Origin: a virus | DNA length: 64,000 nt | IMG/VR virus record: IMGVR_UViG_3300035698_020096 | Span: 16,174-80,173 of that record | Strand: one strand, 5' to 3' | In this document: positions 32,434-42,500 of the stretch, piece after piece | Position numbering within the stretch: position 1 is the stretch's first letter | Layout of the letters: every line of letters begins with the position of its first letter | The notes under the pieces: model-generated | Seen by the model: only the letters and a program-made list of their open reading frames with translations | Databases searched by the model: none | What the model was told of the DNA's origin: nothing | Program-made: the position numbers and the translations under genes

Positions 32434-35400
32434 AGAGAAAGATGATTTACTTGAATCTGTAGATAAAGATTTAAATCAACATATAGCTATGGCTGAAGAG
32501 CTATTGGACTATACAGATAATGTAACTAATAAACAATCCGAAGCCCCCGATTTAAATAGTAAAGATGTAAGTTCAGAGGATTTAATACCAGCTAATATTC
32601 TATCTGAACCTAGATATGCTGCTTTTGGTGCAGGACCAATAGAGACAGCTCAGAATACAGTTACTGAAACTATGACTAAATCAGTAAAGAATACCTCTGA
32701 TAAGGTTGAAACTGTGGCTGCCCTTAGTAGTGATAAAGCTGAGGGTTCTATTGAGGGTTCTATTGAGGATGGTTATAAATCTATACTTGCACAAGTAAAT
32801 AAGGGTACTAATAATAAAGCTGTAGAAGCATTAGAAGAAGCTAAGAATAATGTAGAAGGAAGTAATGGTGTAGCTATTGTATCCAATACTGAAGTACAGG
32901 TATCTTCCTTTAATACATTCTCTATTAATTCAGGTAGAGTAGGAACTATTCAAGCCCCTCTTTTAGTATCCCAAGCTTCTAGTAATATTGATTATTCCGA
33001 AGTAAAGACTATCATCAATAATCTTCAGAATGAGAGAAGCAGATATAGATATGCTGAAAGTGATAGAGATATTAATGTAACTAATAAGGATTTGAGAGTA
33101 GCTCAATCAAGTGAAGAAAGAGTGCTTAGAAAGAGTCTGGAAGCTGTTCAATCCTATGATGAAACCTCCAGTCTTATAGCTAGGAACAGTGAGAAGGATA
33201 CAGTTATTACAGATAACAGAGAATCCTTTGTAACTCAGGATGATATTCAACAGGCTCAGAAAGGAGGTATTCATTTCGTAATAGGTAATAGTGGTACTCC
33301 TGCTAACGCACCTGCACTATTTAGACCCATTCTTCCTGGTGAATTTAATCCTATGCAACAAACTCTATGGTCTATGAAAGGAGGGAAAATAGAGGCTACA
33401 TCTACCCATGAGTTTAATCTTAAGACTGGGAAGAGTAATACCACTGCTAAGAATATAGGTCTTATAGCTAAAGACAATCTTTCCTCTATTGCTTCCAATA
33501 ATGGAGTATATGGGGATATGACAACAATGATTGGTAAGAAAGCTCTTAGTACTGGAACTGACCTTCTATTTATGACTACTATGATTGGTAAGTTTACCTT
33601 TATGGGTGGCTTTTTATCTGTACTTCATCAGATATTAGATAGTGATATATCCCGAGTAGCACAGATAATTCTACCTCGTATTAAACTACCTACTAATTTA
33701 CCTATCCCTCCTTTACCTCCTAAAGCCTCCGCTTATACTGAGATTGACCTAAGAAAGTGTTTACCTAACTATGAAGACGATACCATTGCTGGGTATGAGT
33801 CAGATGATGGGTTAAGTAGACCCTCAGACTCTCTTGACTTTAGCGGTAGTAATGATGGGGGTATAGTAACACCTACATTTGAAGAGTTGGATGACTTAAG
33901 TGGAAATACTCAATCATCTGACGGAGATATTATTACTGGAAGTCAAGGGAATGATATGAACACTAGTAATAGGTCTGTTGGTAATTCACCTAGAGCTGAG
34001 CCTAACGCTTCCATTAATACTCCTCCTACAAGAGCAGAAACAAGGGCTGAGTTGAACAAACAGAAAGCAGTTAATAACGAGATTATTCCTGCTTCGTCTG
34101 ATAGTGGACCTCCTTCTTCTGTTGCCTGGAAGGAAGCTCAAACTAGTACTGAAAGTGTTACTACTGAAACCACTTCTTCTTCTTCTAGTACTTCTACTTC
34201 TTCTTCTAGTACTTCAGCCACCGATACATTTAAACAGAGTCAAGGAGGTGTTGATTTAACTCATAAGACAGCGTTTACTCCTAACACTTACTTAGAGATA
34301 TACCAATTAAAACCTCTTAAGTTTAATAATTTTAATGAACCCCCAGTTGATAATCCAAACTCTACGGTCAAAGAGGGAGTCCAAGCTATTACTATTAACT
34401 TTCTAAATGAAGAATTAAAGAAGGATTCTATTTTAACTGATATAGATAAGAAGATACTTGAAGATAAAGCTAAGAGTATGGAAGTATTTGAAGCTTTACA
34501 AAGAGGTGAGATACCTGAAGATTTAACTGATAATCAAAAAGCATTTCTTAAGAAAGTACTAGAGTCTCTTTCTATAACTGTAGGTATTGGAGCTATATCT
34601 ATCCCTGGAATTATTAAATCTTTAGTGCCTGATACTGTATCTAGATTTATAGATAAAGTTACTCAGGTAGGAGATAAGTTACTAAGTAAGGTTAATACTA
34701 ATACTAATGACCTTATATCTAATTTAAAGGAAGGTAAGAAAGAGGCTCTTATTGGAATAGGTAAATCAGCTTTAAAGGGAATTCAATCAGGAGATATAAC
34801 GGGTATAAAAGCGAAACTTAATGATTTGATGCTAGATATATTTCAAGAACAAGGTGGAATAGTTCCTACATTTCCTAGTGAATCAAATCCTTTAGATGGT
34901 AATGTTCTTAGAGATATAATCATTCCTCCTGATTTATATGGGGATATATCCCCTATTCTAGTTAGTTACATTCTTGAACCTGAAAGTTCTATTGAATCTA
35001 TTGAGTCCTTAGTTAAAACTACTCTTAGAGATTACTTTGGAGATAAGGTTGATAATGCTGAATCTATATATAGGAAGATATCTCCTCTTATTAAGAAGGT
35101 TAAGAATGGAGATATTCTAGACCTAATAAGTAAAGGCAATTTAAGAAATACTGTTTCTACTCTAGGAGGGGATTCTTTAGTCAATCAAGTAGATTCAGTA
35201 ATAGATAATATTGAGTCTATTATTGGTACTACTAGGTCTATTCAAGCTATACCTGCTCTTCTAAAACTAATGAATGAAGAGAAGATACCTACTTTATCTA
35301 AAGTAAGTACTATTCTTTCTTGTTTAGACTTAGCTGATAGAATATCTGATTTAGTAGGTATAGCTAAATCTCCACTTACATATACACCTAAAGCGGATAT

Positions 35401-35842
35401 CCCAGAGGTATTTACTTTCTTTGATGAAATAGAAGCTGTGGATGAAACCCTTTTTAAAGATATAGATACAGAAGAAGGGGCTGTTTCGTCTATCTATAAT
35501 AATTACTCAGCTAAGTTAAATCCTTATATGGATACAGCTTTAGTAACTCAACAACCCACCTGCGCTCCGCCCCAAATAACTAATATTCCTTCTAATGAAA
35601 TAGTTAGAACTACTAATGGGGACAAAGACTCATCCCTAGGTTTTATTACTTATCCCAAACCCAATAAGTCTTTATCTTTAAGTGAGTTTATAACTATGGT
35701 TAAAGAAAGTCTAGTTGATACTCAATTTCTTATTAGTATTAATAGCGATACTAAAGAGCAACTAGCTCCAATAGAAAAGGATTCCTTCTTTATTAATGCT
35801 AAGAAATACCCTGATACATATCAAGTTAACATCTATTACTAA
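32426..35842 (+). CDS. Large modular virion protein of unknown function
   Basis: A 1138-residue protein. Residues 1-300 are acidic and low in hydrophobics, like a disordered or coiled region. Around 370-400 lie consecutive hydrophobic stretches (LLFMTTMIGKFTFMGGFLSV) that could insert into a membrane. A Ser/Thr tract (SSSSSTSTSSSSTSA) sits near 585-600. Residues about 690-990 are helical repeats of Ile/Leu/Asp-rich type. The last 20 residues (FFINAKKYPDTYQVNIYY) match the end of the next gene's product, which reads FILQAKKYSNDFSINIYY, so the two share a C-terminal domain. It is a fallback candidate for a tape-measure or ejected protein because of its length and hydrophobic patches, but it lacks long continuous coiled coil. 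Confidence 0.5.
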   Translation: MNEEKDDLLESVDKDLNQHIAMAEELLDYTDNVTNKQSEAPDLNSKDVSSEDLIPANILSEPRYAAFGAGPIETAQNTVTETMTKSVKNTSDKVETVAALSSDKAEGSIEGSIEDGYKSILAQVNKGTNNKAVEALEEAKNNVEGSNGVAIVSNTEVQVSSFNTFSINSGRVGTIQAPLLVSQASSNIDYSEVKTIINNLQNERSRYRYAESDRDINVTNKDLRVAQSSEERVLRKSLEAVQSYDETSSLIARNSEKDTVITDNRESFVTQDDIQQAQKGGIHFVIGNSGTPANAPALFRPILPGEFNPMQQTLWSMKGGKIEATSTHEFNLKTGKSNTTAKNIGLIAKDNLSSIASNNGVYGDMTTMIGKKALSTGTDLLFMTTMIGKFTFMGGFLSVLHQILDSDISRVAQIILPRIKLPTNLPIPPLPPKASAYTEIDLRKCLPNYEDDTIAGYESDDGLSRPSDSLDFSGSNDGGIVTPTFEELDDLSGNTQSSDGDIITGSQGNDMNTSNRSVGNSPRAEPNASINTPPTRAETRAELNKQKAVNNEIIPASSDSGPPSSVAWKEAQTSTESVTTETTSSSSSTSTSSSSTSATDTFKQSQGGVDLTHKTAFTPNTYLEIYQLKPLKFNNFNEPPVDNPNSTVKEGVQAITINFLNEELKKDSILTDIDKKILEDKAKSMEVFEALQRGEIPEDLTDNQKAFLKKVLESLSITVGIGAISIPGIIKSLVPDTVSRFIDKVTQVGDKLLSKVNTNTNDLISNLKEGKKEALIGIGKSALKGIQSGDITGIKAKLNDLMLDIFQEQGGIVPTFPSESNPLDGNVLRDIIIPPDLYGDISPILVSYILEPESSIESIESLVKTTLRDYFGDKVDNAESIYRKISPLIKKVKNGDILDLISKGNLRNTVSTLGGDSLVNQVDSVIDNIESIIGTTRSIQAIPALLKLMNEEKIPTLSKVSTILSCLDLADRISDLVGIAKSPLTYTPKADIPEVFTFFDEIEAVDETLFKDIDTEEGAVSSIYNNYSAKLNPYMDTALVTQQPTCAPPQITNIPSNEIVRTTNGDKDSSLGFITYPKPNKSLSLSEFITMVKESLVDTQFLISINSDTKEQLAPIEKDSFFINAKKYPDTYQVNIYY

Positions 35843-35864
35843 TAAAGGTGAATAAGAGTAAACA

Positions 35865-36482
35865 ATGGAAGATATAAAAGTTCAGGCCTCAGATTTAGAT
35901 TTAACCTCTACTTCTTTATTAGTTAAAGATAAGTCTATACCTTTATCAGAAATACAAACAGTAATCATTACTTCCAGTACAGGGCAACCTTTATATACCT
36001 GGGTATCTCAAGATATACCTCTGACTCAAAGACCTCATGAGATAAAACCTGATGGAACTATGAGTATCACTCCCACTAATATAAGGGAGAGACCTCTTGA
36101 TATCCAAGGAAATATAACTCTTCCTGCCTGTACTTTTCCTATGCTTATCAAGCAATTCCTAGATATAACTTTAGAAGCTCTGCCCATGATTACTTTTATA
36201 GATATAGCCCTAGATAATAAGAAAATGTTGGGCGTAACTCCTTATCAATTCTCAGTTATATCAGATTCTAAATTAGATATAAATGGAAGATTAATAGAGT
36301 TACAAACTATAAGAGGCATTAAGACTTCTAGTTATGAAGGAGATTTGGCCATATGGGTTAAAGAGGGTAATGGGGTTATATGGGAGTTACAAGATGAAGA
36401 AGAAGTTGATTCTTCTATTGAACCATTTATTCTCCAAGCTAAGAAATATAGCAACGACTTCTCTATAAATATTTACTACTAA
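35865..36482 (+). CDS. Small baseplate-operon protein, paralogue of the next gene
   Basis: A 205-residue protein sharing two regions with neighbours. Its N-terminus (LDLTSTSLLVKDKSIPLSEI, then a V-I-I-T-S-S-T-G strand and W-V-S-Q-D-I) aligns with that of the 36498 product. Its C-terminal block ending SINIYY aligns with the end of the 1138-residue protein. It thus links both neighbours and suggests that all three occupy equivalent positions in one assembly. No enzymatic motif is seen. It is predicted to be beta-rich and cytosolic. Confidence 0.55.
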   Translation: MEDIKVQASDLDLTSTSLLVKDKSIPLSEIQTVIITSSTGQPLYTWVSQDIPLTQRPHEIKPDGTMSITPTNIRERPLDIQGNITLPACTFPMLIKQFLDITLEALPMITFIDIALDNKKMLGVTPYQFSVISDSKLDINGRLIELQTIRGIKTSSYEGDLAIWVKEGNGVIWELQDEEEVDSSIEPFILQAKKYSNDFSINIYY

Positions 36483-36497
36483 AACCTAACTAGAACA

Positions 36498-36992
36498 ATG
36501 AGTGTATCAAAGTTAACTTTAAAACCTTCTGAGTTAAATGTGGAAGGGAGACATCTAGCCCCTTCTAACAAGCCTAAGATATTAATATCTGATATTAAGA
36601 GAATAGAAATTGTGGATAGTAATGGAAATCAAATAGATTCTTGGGGTCCAGATATAAAAGTAAGTAATAAGCTAGAGCCTATTGAATCAAGTCTTATAAC
36701 TCTAAAGCAAGGGTTACATTCTTTTATCACGGTTATATATGAAGATAAAGGCCAGATAGCTTCAGTTAATGTAAACAAAGACCTAGGTAATCTATCCGTA
36801 ATAAGTAAGGATGACGGTTCGGTTTATTTATCTATAAATGATTCTTATCTAGACACTAATAAAGTATTCTATTTAGTTCCTACTATTGATAATAAATCAG
36901 TAGGACAATATATAACTATTACTGAGGCGTCTGTTTGTAATGGTCAGTCTCCTTTTGAGAATGCCAATTGTTATTTAGAGCAATACCTATGA
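36498..36992 (+). CDS. Small baseplate-operon protein, paralogue of the previous gene
   Basis: A 164-residue beta-rich protein. Residues 5-55 align with the preceding gene product: L-x-x-x-x-S-[ED]-L, an I-S-[ED]-I turn, a strand, D-S-N-G/S-S-T-G, W, and D-I. The C-terminal half differs and lacks the INIYY ending. The pair probably arose by tandem duplication and then diverged. Its stop overlaps the ATG of the next gene. No family is recognised. Confidence 0.55.
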   Translation: MSVSKLTLKPSELNVEGRHLAPSNKPKILISDIKRIEIVDSNGNQIDSWGPDIKVSNKLEPIESSLITLKQGLHSFITVIYEDKGQIASVNVNKDLGNLSVISKDDGSVYLSINDSYLDTNKVFYLVPTIDNKSVGQYITITEASVCNGQSPFENANCYLEQYL

Positions 36993-37507
36993 ATTTAAAA
37001 GACATAGCAGAAGTACTAGAAACATTACCTAGATTGATTCAAGTAATGAATACAACTCAAGTCTTATCTGATTCTGATATTAACAGATGTAAACATGCTT
37101 CTATTCTTAGATACTTAAAAGCTAACTATTCCCGTACTTGTTTAAACTTAGATGTTCTAAATTCTCAATTAGAAGTTATTGCGTTATTAGATAGAGGATG
37201 TATTAAATTCTATTCCATTACAGATATATCCATTAATAGTCCGGTTAAAGTATGTATTCCCACTTACTACAGAGTTAGGGATAATAGGCCATTAGTTCCA
37301 TTTAAGTCCGATAGAGAATATACTCCTACTAATTTAGATGCTAAAGTTATAGACTTTTCTATAGACACTAAAGAAGGTATATGTAGAATAAGTCCTTTAC
37401 CCCTTATCCTTAAAGATAGTTCAGATAATGTAAGTTACGAGTATAGTACTAATGACTTAGGAGTCTTATTACTGCCTGATATTAAAGATATATATTTACT
37501 ACAATGA
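36989..37507 (+). CDS. Hypothetical baseplate-operon protein
   Basis: A protein of 172 residues counted from ATG 36989, which overlaps the previous stop as ATGA. A longer frame from TTG 36968 is possible, but the ATGA coupling makes the ATG start more likely. The N-terminal third is helical (LKDIAEVLETLPRLIQVMN), the rest beta-rich. It ends in an overlap with the next ATG (CAATGA). No family is recognised; it travels with the other small baseplate proteins. Confidence 0.5.
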   Translation: MNLKDIAEVLETLPRLIQVMNTTQVLSDSDINRCKHASILRYLKANYSRTCLNLDVLNSQLEVIALLDRGCIKFYSITDISINSPVKVCIPTYYRVRDNRPLVPFKSDREYTPTNLDAKVIDFSIDTKEGICRISPLPLILKDSSDNVSYEYSTNDLGVLLLPDIKDIYLLQ

Positions 37508-37719
37508 AGATTAAAACATTTCATTTACAAAGAGACTCAGACCCATCAGGGGTGACGGGGCTGGGAATAGTAGCTATAGGAGTACAATTTCCTAATGGTA
37601 GATGTGTAATGTCTTGGGTAGATTACTATAGTGCCATTGGTATCTACGAAAACATTCAGCAACTAACCGCTATTCATGGTCATGGAGGTGATACTAAAGT
37701 AGTATGGCAAGAAGATTAG
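37504..37719 (+). CDS. Conserved small protein with IHGHGG motif
   Basis: A 71-residue protein with a distinctive pattern: K-x-F-H-L-x-R-D-x-D-x-S-G-V-x-G-x-G-I-V-A-x-G-V-x-F, then W, then I-H-G-H-G-G-x-T-x-V-V-W. I recognise this as a small, widespread family of unknown function, found in bacteria and phages. It overlaps its neighbours at both ends. The two His and the many Gly suggest a compact metal- or ligand-binding fold, but no activity is established to my knowledge. Its presence inside a baseplate operon is noteworthy. Confidence 0.65.
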   Translation: MKIKTFHLQRDSDPSGVTGLGIVAIGVQFPNGRCVMSWVDYYSAIGIYENIQQLTAIHGHGGDTKVVWQED

Positions 37720-38072
37720 ATTCTATAGCTCCCCCTAATATAGGTGCATCCGGTATAGCTTTTCTTTTATATATAAAGAACTTAACAGTTAAGGATGTAG
37801 GTAAATCGCTTTTAATTAGAGTAATTAGTAAGACTTCTACTCCTTCATTATGTGGAGATAAAGGAATAGAAGTTATTTGGGAGAAATCTATCCCTATAAA
37901 TGATGACCAAATGCTAGTTCTTATAGATAAGAAACTACATAAAGGTATCTATACCATTTCCATCAGGTATAAAAACTCAAGTGTTAATAGAACTATTACC
38001 AAATATGATTCATCTAGATTCACATTAGGTCTACCTTATTCTTCTTATCCTCCTTTTGAACTTCTTCTATAG
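37704..38072 (+). CDS. Small beta-rich hypothetical protein
   Basis: A 122-residue protein with an immunoglobulin-like strand pattern: GIAFLLYIKNLTV, SLLIRVISKT, MLVLIDKKL and GIYTISIRYK. It overlaps the previous gene by 16 bp and is followed after 4 bp by the gp25-like gene. Ig-like modules are common as surface decorations on phage baseplates and tails; that role is inferred only from the strand pattern. Confidence 0.5.
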   Translation: MARRLDSIAPPNIGASGIAFLLYIKNLTVKDVGKSLLIRVISKTSTPSLCGDKGIEVIWEKSIPINDDQMLVLIDKKLHKGIYTISIRYKNSSVNRTITKYDSSRFTLGLPYSSYPPFELLL

Positions 38073-38076
38073 AAAT

Positions 38077-38532
38077 ATGATTGATTTAATAATACATAAT
38101 GGAGACCTAGCTCTTCAGCAATCAGACCTTACTGATGGTACTCAAGGAGAGACTAATTATCATAAAGACCTGGCTTTAAAAGGGAGAGAAGCTGTTCTAA
38201 TGAACCTTCTAAGAAGAGCAGTAGAAACCCCTATTACCCATATAGGTAGATATGTAGTAGATAACAAAGGGGTTAGGAAGTTAGACCTTAGCTATGGAAA
38301 TGGTATTTATTTGGAGTTATCTGAACCAGTTACATTAGACTGGGTGAAAAGAGCTGAGGACCATATAAGAAGTGCTGTGTCCTTTCTTCCTACTGACATT
38401 AAGATTACCTCTCTTAATATCAGCCCAGATGGGTTTTATTCAGCTCGTATAGACCTTAGATATCGAATTGATGGAGGGCAAGAAACTACTCTTACATCTA
38501 GAGTTTCATTGGAGAATATAAATGCGAGTTAG
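38077..38532 (+). CDS. Baseplate wedge protein, gp25-like
   Basis: A protein of 151 residues with the gp25/gpW signature: an early dl-x-l-x-x-G-D-L-A segment (IIHNGDLALQQ), a helix with LMNLLRRAVETP and H-I-G-R-Y, and a C-terminal strand pair after a helix that starts ITLDWVKRAEDHIRSA-like sequence (VTLDWVKRAEDHIRSA). gp25 proteins initiate sheath assembly and are the most conserved wedge components in contractile systems. A frame extends upstream to TTG 38056, but ATG 38077, 4 bp after the previous stop, is the natural start. The gene overlaps the J-like gene by 11 bp, the order seen in P2, Mu and T6SS clusters. Confidence 0.82.
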   Translation: MIDLIIHNGDLALQQSDLTDGTQGETNYHKDLALKGREAVLMNLLRRAVETPITHIGRYVVDNKGVRKLDLSYGNGIYLELSEPVTLDWVKRAEDHIRSAVSFLPTDIKITSLNISPDGFYSARIDLRYRIDGGQETTLTSRVSLENINAS

Positions 38533-39583
38533 AACAGTTGACGAAGTAGTAGAAGATATAAGAGGAGAGCTTATTAGATTAAGGTCGGAAATGGCTCCTT
38601 TTCTTAAATTCAGTAATCTCTATGCTTTATTTAGAGCTGTATCCTCAGTAATTACCGAACAAGATGCAAAGATACAAAACTTATCTAATGAAGCCTTTAT
38701 CTATACAGCTACCAAAGACTTCCTGGACCGTAAAGCAATGGACTACGGAATCCTTAGATTAGATGGTACTAAAGCCGTAGGTTCTATATTAATCAAGGGA
38801 CCTAGAACTACTATTCCTAAAGGTCTTATATTAGATACTCCTAATCAATATCTTCAATATGAAACTATTGAATCTACTACTAGTTTTAATGATGTAGAAA
38901 TACCAATTAGAATAATGAGTTTAGCTAGAACCTCCCAAGCTAATCTCCCTTCTGGGACTAGATTATATACCTCCTTATTCCCTTCTCATTCCTTTACGGT
39001 AGGAGCATATAGAGATGGAAGCAGTGTTGCTCAAAGGGGGTTTACAGGTGGAAGTGAACTAGAGACAGATGATGAATTCAGAGATAGAATTCTATCTATT
39101 ATTAAGGGACCTAATACAGGTACTATTTCTGCTATAAGAAATAGTTTAAAGACCTTACCCTTTTTAGAACGAGTGTATATAGAAGAACATTCTCCTGTAT
39201 CTGGTTACTTCACAGTAGCTACTGATATTACAGATTTAGAGAATATAAATCAGATGAAGGAACTTATTAATCAAATAAAACCTATAGGAATCTCTTATAA
39301 GATAAGAACACTTTCTTCTCAAATCGTAGATATAAATATAAGACTTAAACTTAATTCTTTAAGTCAAACTTCTACTATAGATAGTCAAATAAAGACTAAT
39401 CTAAGAACACTTAATAGAGTCTTTATACCTAATCAATCCCTAACTAAAGATATGATATCAGGAATAGTTCTTCAAGTCCCAGGAGTTCAAGGATTAGATA
39501 TATTAGCTCCTATATATGATGTAACTCCTTCTAATGGTAATTTATTACAAATAGACAAAGTGGATATAAACTTTTACACCTAA
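38522..39583 (+). CDS. Baseplate J-like wedge protein (gp6/gpJ family)
   Basis: A 353-residue protein with the Baseplate_J layout. The helical start has FSNLYALFRAVSSVI, then DFLDRKAMDYGILR and the domain core with A-V-G-S-I-L-I-K-G and IPKGLIL. The conserved G-S-E-L-E-T-D-D-E-F-R-D-R segment follows near 180-192, then P-N-T-G-T. The C-terminal part includes a repeated ferredoxin-like unit (IVDINIRLKLN). J-like proteins form the ring of wedges holding the baseplate together. It lies directly after the gp25-like gene as in P2 and Mu. Confidence 0.85.
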   Translation: MRVRTVDEVVEDIRGELIRLRSEMAPFLKFSNLYALFRAVSSVITEQDAKIQNLSNEAFIYTATKDFLDRKAMDYGILRLDGTKAVGSILIKGPRTTIPKGLILDTPNQYLQYETIESTTSFNDVEIPIRIMSLARTSQANLPSGTRLYTSLFPSHSFTVGAYRDGSSVAQRGFTGGSELETDDEFRDRILSIIKGPNTGTISAIRNSLKTLPFLERVYIEEHSPVSGYFTVATDITDLENINQMKELINQIKPIGISYKIRTLSSQIVDINIRLKLNSLSQTSTIDSQIKTNLRTLNRVFIPNQSLTKDMISGIVLQVPGVQGLDILAPIYDVTPSNGNLLQIDKVDINFYT

Positions 39584-39589
39584 TTAATC

Positions 39590-42500
39590 ATGCTCAAAGA
39601 TACTTGTGCCTCAAGCTTAGTGACTCTAAGTCAACTGAATATAAATACATTTAACTCTGAATACAAACTGGATATTACTGTAGGGCGAGAATATGGACCT
39701 CTTAAGTTAATATCAGGCCATGTTAATATACCCATTTATTTCTCCACTAACCAGGTATTTCATTCTAGTTGCTTTACAGTAGGTTGCTTTGATTCATCAG
39801 GTATATGGAGCACTAAGCCGGTTGATTATAAAGAGGAGTTATCTAATTGTTTAATAGACGGATATGAAACCTGCTTTGAAGAGTATGAAGCTGTATGTTC
39901 TGTTCAAGTACCTTATAGCGAGAATGTGGTTTATGAGCCGGATGTATTCGATTTAGGTATATACCAACTACATAACGGGTATAGAACTGAATATAGGTCA
40001 GGGCTATGCTATGAAGCTCCCCTAATAGAAACTCCATTTCACCCTCTAGAAGAACTGTTTGATATAGATATATTTCCCACTACTTCCTCTATTTGTAATA
40101 AGTTTACTCTTAATAAAGACTATAACTTAAGTATTGCTACTTACACTGCGGATGTATTTGAGGAAGGAGTTTATACTAATTGTGATTATCATTTTGAAAG
40201 GGGTACAGAATTAGTAGTTTGTCTTAATGGTCCTTACGAACCAGGGATATATGAGGATTGCACTTATAATAAAACCTTTCATGTTTCATCCTACAATCCA
40301 TCAAAATGTCTAGATGAATGTGTTATATCTCCTTTAGAACCAATAGCTGCTTATAGTTCTAGTTCCTCTGGGTTAACTTTAGACCAAGCGTACAACTGTG
40401 ATGCTTCTTTTCCTTCCTCTAAAACTTATCTAACAGCTGAAGGAAAGAATCTATTAATACTGGAAGATAACTGTATTAATTCCTATTGTCAAGAAGATGG
40501 GTTATATGAGAAGAGACGTTTCTACTACGACCTAGATATGAAGCCTTATGTAGAAGAGGTGTTTGAGGAAGGTATATATGTTGATAAATGTCTGACTAGT
40601 TCTCATCAAATAGAAACAATATTTAATCCTAACTTTTGCTGTTTGACTAGAGATGATCTATATCCATTAGCTTATCTATCTGCTCAATTAAATGAGTTTC
40701 TACAGGCCCATAATCTTACTCCTAATTCAGAGTATTACCCCTATACCACTACGGAAAGGAAAGAGATTATAGATTGTAGTTCTTGCTACACACCCCTAGT
40801 CAAATCTATAGAAGGAGTAGATAGATTAACTAGATTTAATGGATATCAAGAAGAAGTGTTCTTTAATGGGTTACCCACCCCTTTAGGGGCTCTAGTAGTA
40901 GATATAGGTTATATCTACCCAGGTACTTATGAATTTGTATTACTTAAGAAAGATGTGCCTATTAACAATGATGGTACTTTTTCAAGTGAAGTATTAGCCC
41001 CCAGTGGTATTAAAGCAGTAAGACTTAAAGCTATAACTCGTAACAGAGAAGTAGTATTAGGTATGAGCTTTGGAGATAATCCTCTTTCTCCACTTTTAAT
41101 CAAAACGTATAGTGAGAATACTCCTTTATCCTTTCCTACTAATCATGTAATTTTAGAAGACCTAGCTATTACCCTTACTCTTGTAAGTCTTTCAGGTTAT
41201 AAGTCTACCCTAGATAATTGTCCTACTAATAATATAGGAATGTATTATCTAGAACCTTATATGAAAGCCCTGTTAGAAGATAATCTAACTAAACTTTCCA
41301 CCCTTATAAATAGAGATATAAATAGCCCTATTTATAACGCAATACCATCTAAGTTATATCCTGATAGTACTTATGAATCCTTATATCAGCGGAAGCAATT
41401 AGACAAGTCTTGTTATGTAGAAGGGATATATAAAGCTGAATGTGCACTTATATATGATGACCCCACAATGATAGGGGATGATTTTCTATGTCTAACTGAA
41501 TGCTTTTCTAAAGAAGAGGATATAACCCCTATTCTCCCACTAGATACAGATTTACGCTCTATTGCTTGGTTGATTATTTCTTATACCACATATCTAGATG
41601 TATTTCCTAAATCAGTTCTAGAGGAAGAATATGATACAGCCGCTACTAGATTAGGAGAATATCTAATGAGTAGATTAACCCCTTTCTTAATTGATGAAGG
41701 TAATGAGACCTCTCATACTTCTACTAATATAATGGCTTGTTTAGCCTTTATTAAACTATATGAACTTACAGCTAGTCCTACTTATCTTAATAAAGCTGCT
41801 GATTTATATATAAGCATTAATGATTATTTATATTCTTTTCTAGATAGATCCTTTATTCATGAAGCTTCCACTCAAGTATTCTCTACAGAGGCAACTATTT
41901 ATGGTCTTATATTCTCTTTATGGACTAATCAAGAAGATAAAGTAGAATCTCTACTTACACTCATGAAACTAAGAAGGAAATCTTTTAGAGATGTATATAG
42001 ATTAGCTATTACTAATGAAGAAGGATTGATAACTGATTTAGAAGGAACCCCTATTCTTATTCATCAGACTGATAGCTATGAGTTAATAAAGGAAGGATAC
42101 TTTGACCTTCTAATTCCCTTCTATACTGCACCTCAAGAGGCGGGTTACAGTCTAGCTGATACAGTTAGACTCATGATTCTATCGGATTATGTATTAAAAG
42201 CTACTGAAGCTAAAGGATTTAATATAGGCTTCTCTAATCATATAGATATATATCAAGAAGAAGTCAGAAGTAATCCTAAGTTACAAACATCTACTTGGTT
42301 CGCCTCATGCCTAACCGATATATTTATTAATCATTCTCTTATTACTCCTTCAAGTCTTAAAGATTTACAGACTCTTATATTCAATAGAGAATATGTTACT
42401 GACCAATTGAAAAAGATGATTCCGACTGGATTCGGGTGGTTTCATAAGAATGCTCTAGGTAAACAATCTAATCTAGGTAGAATGCTAAGAAGTTTTTCCT

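Noticed and set aside
38056-38076. TTG start extending the gp25-like protein by seven residues
   Set aside because: The ATG at 38077 follows the preceding stop by 4 bp and begins at the usual family N-terminus.
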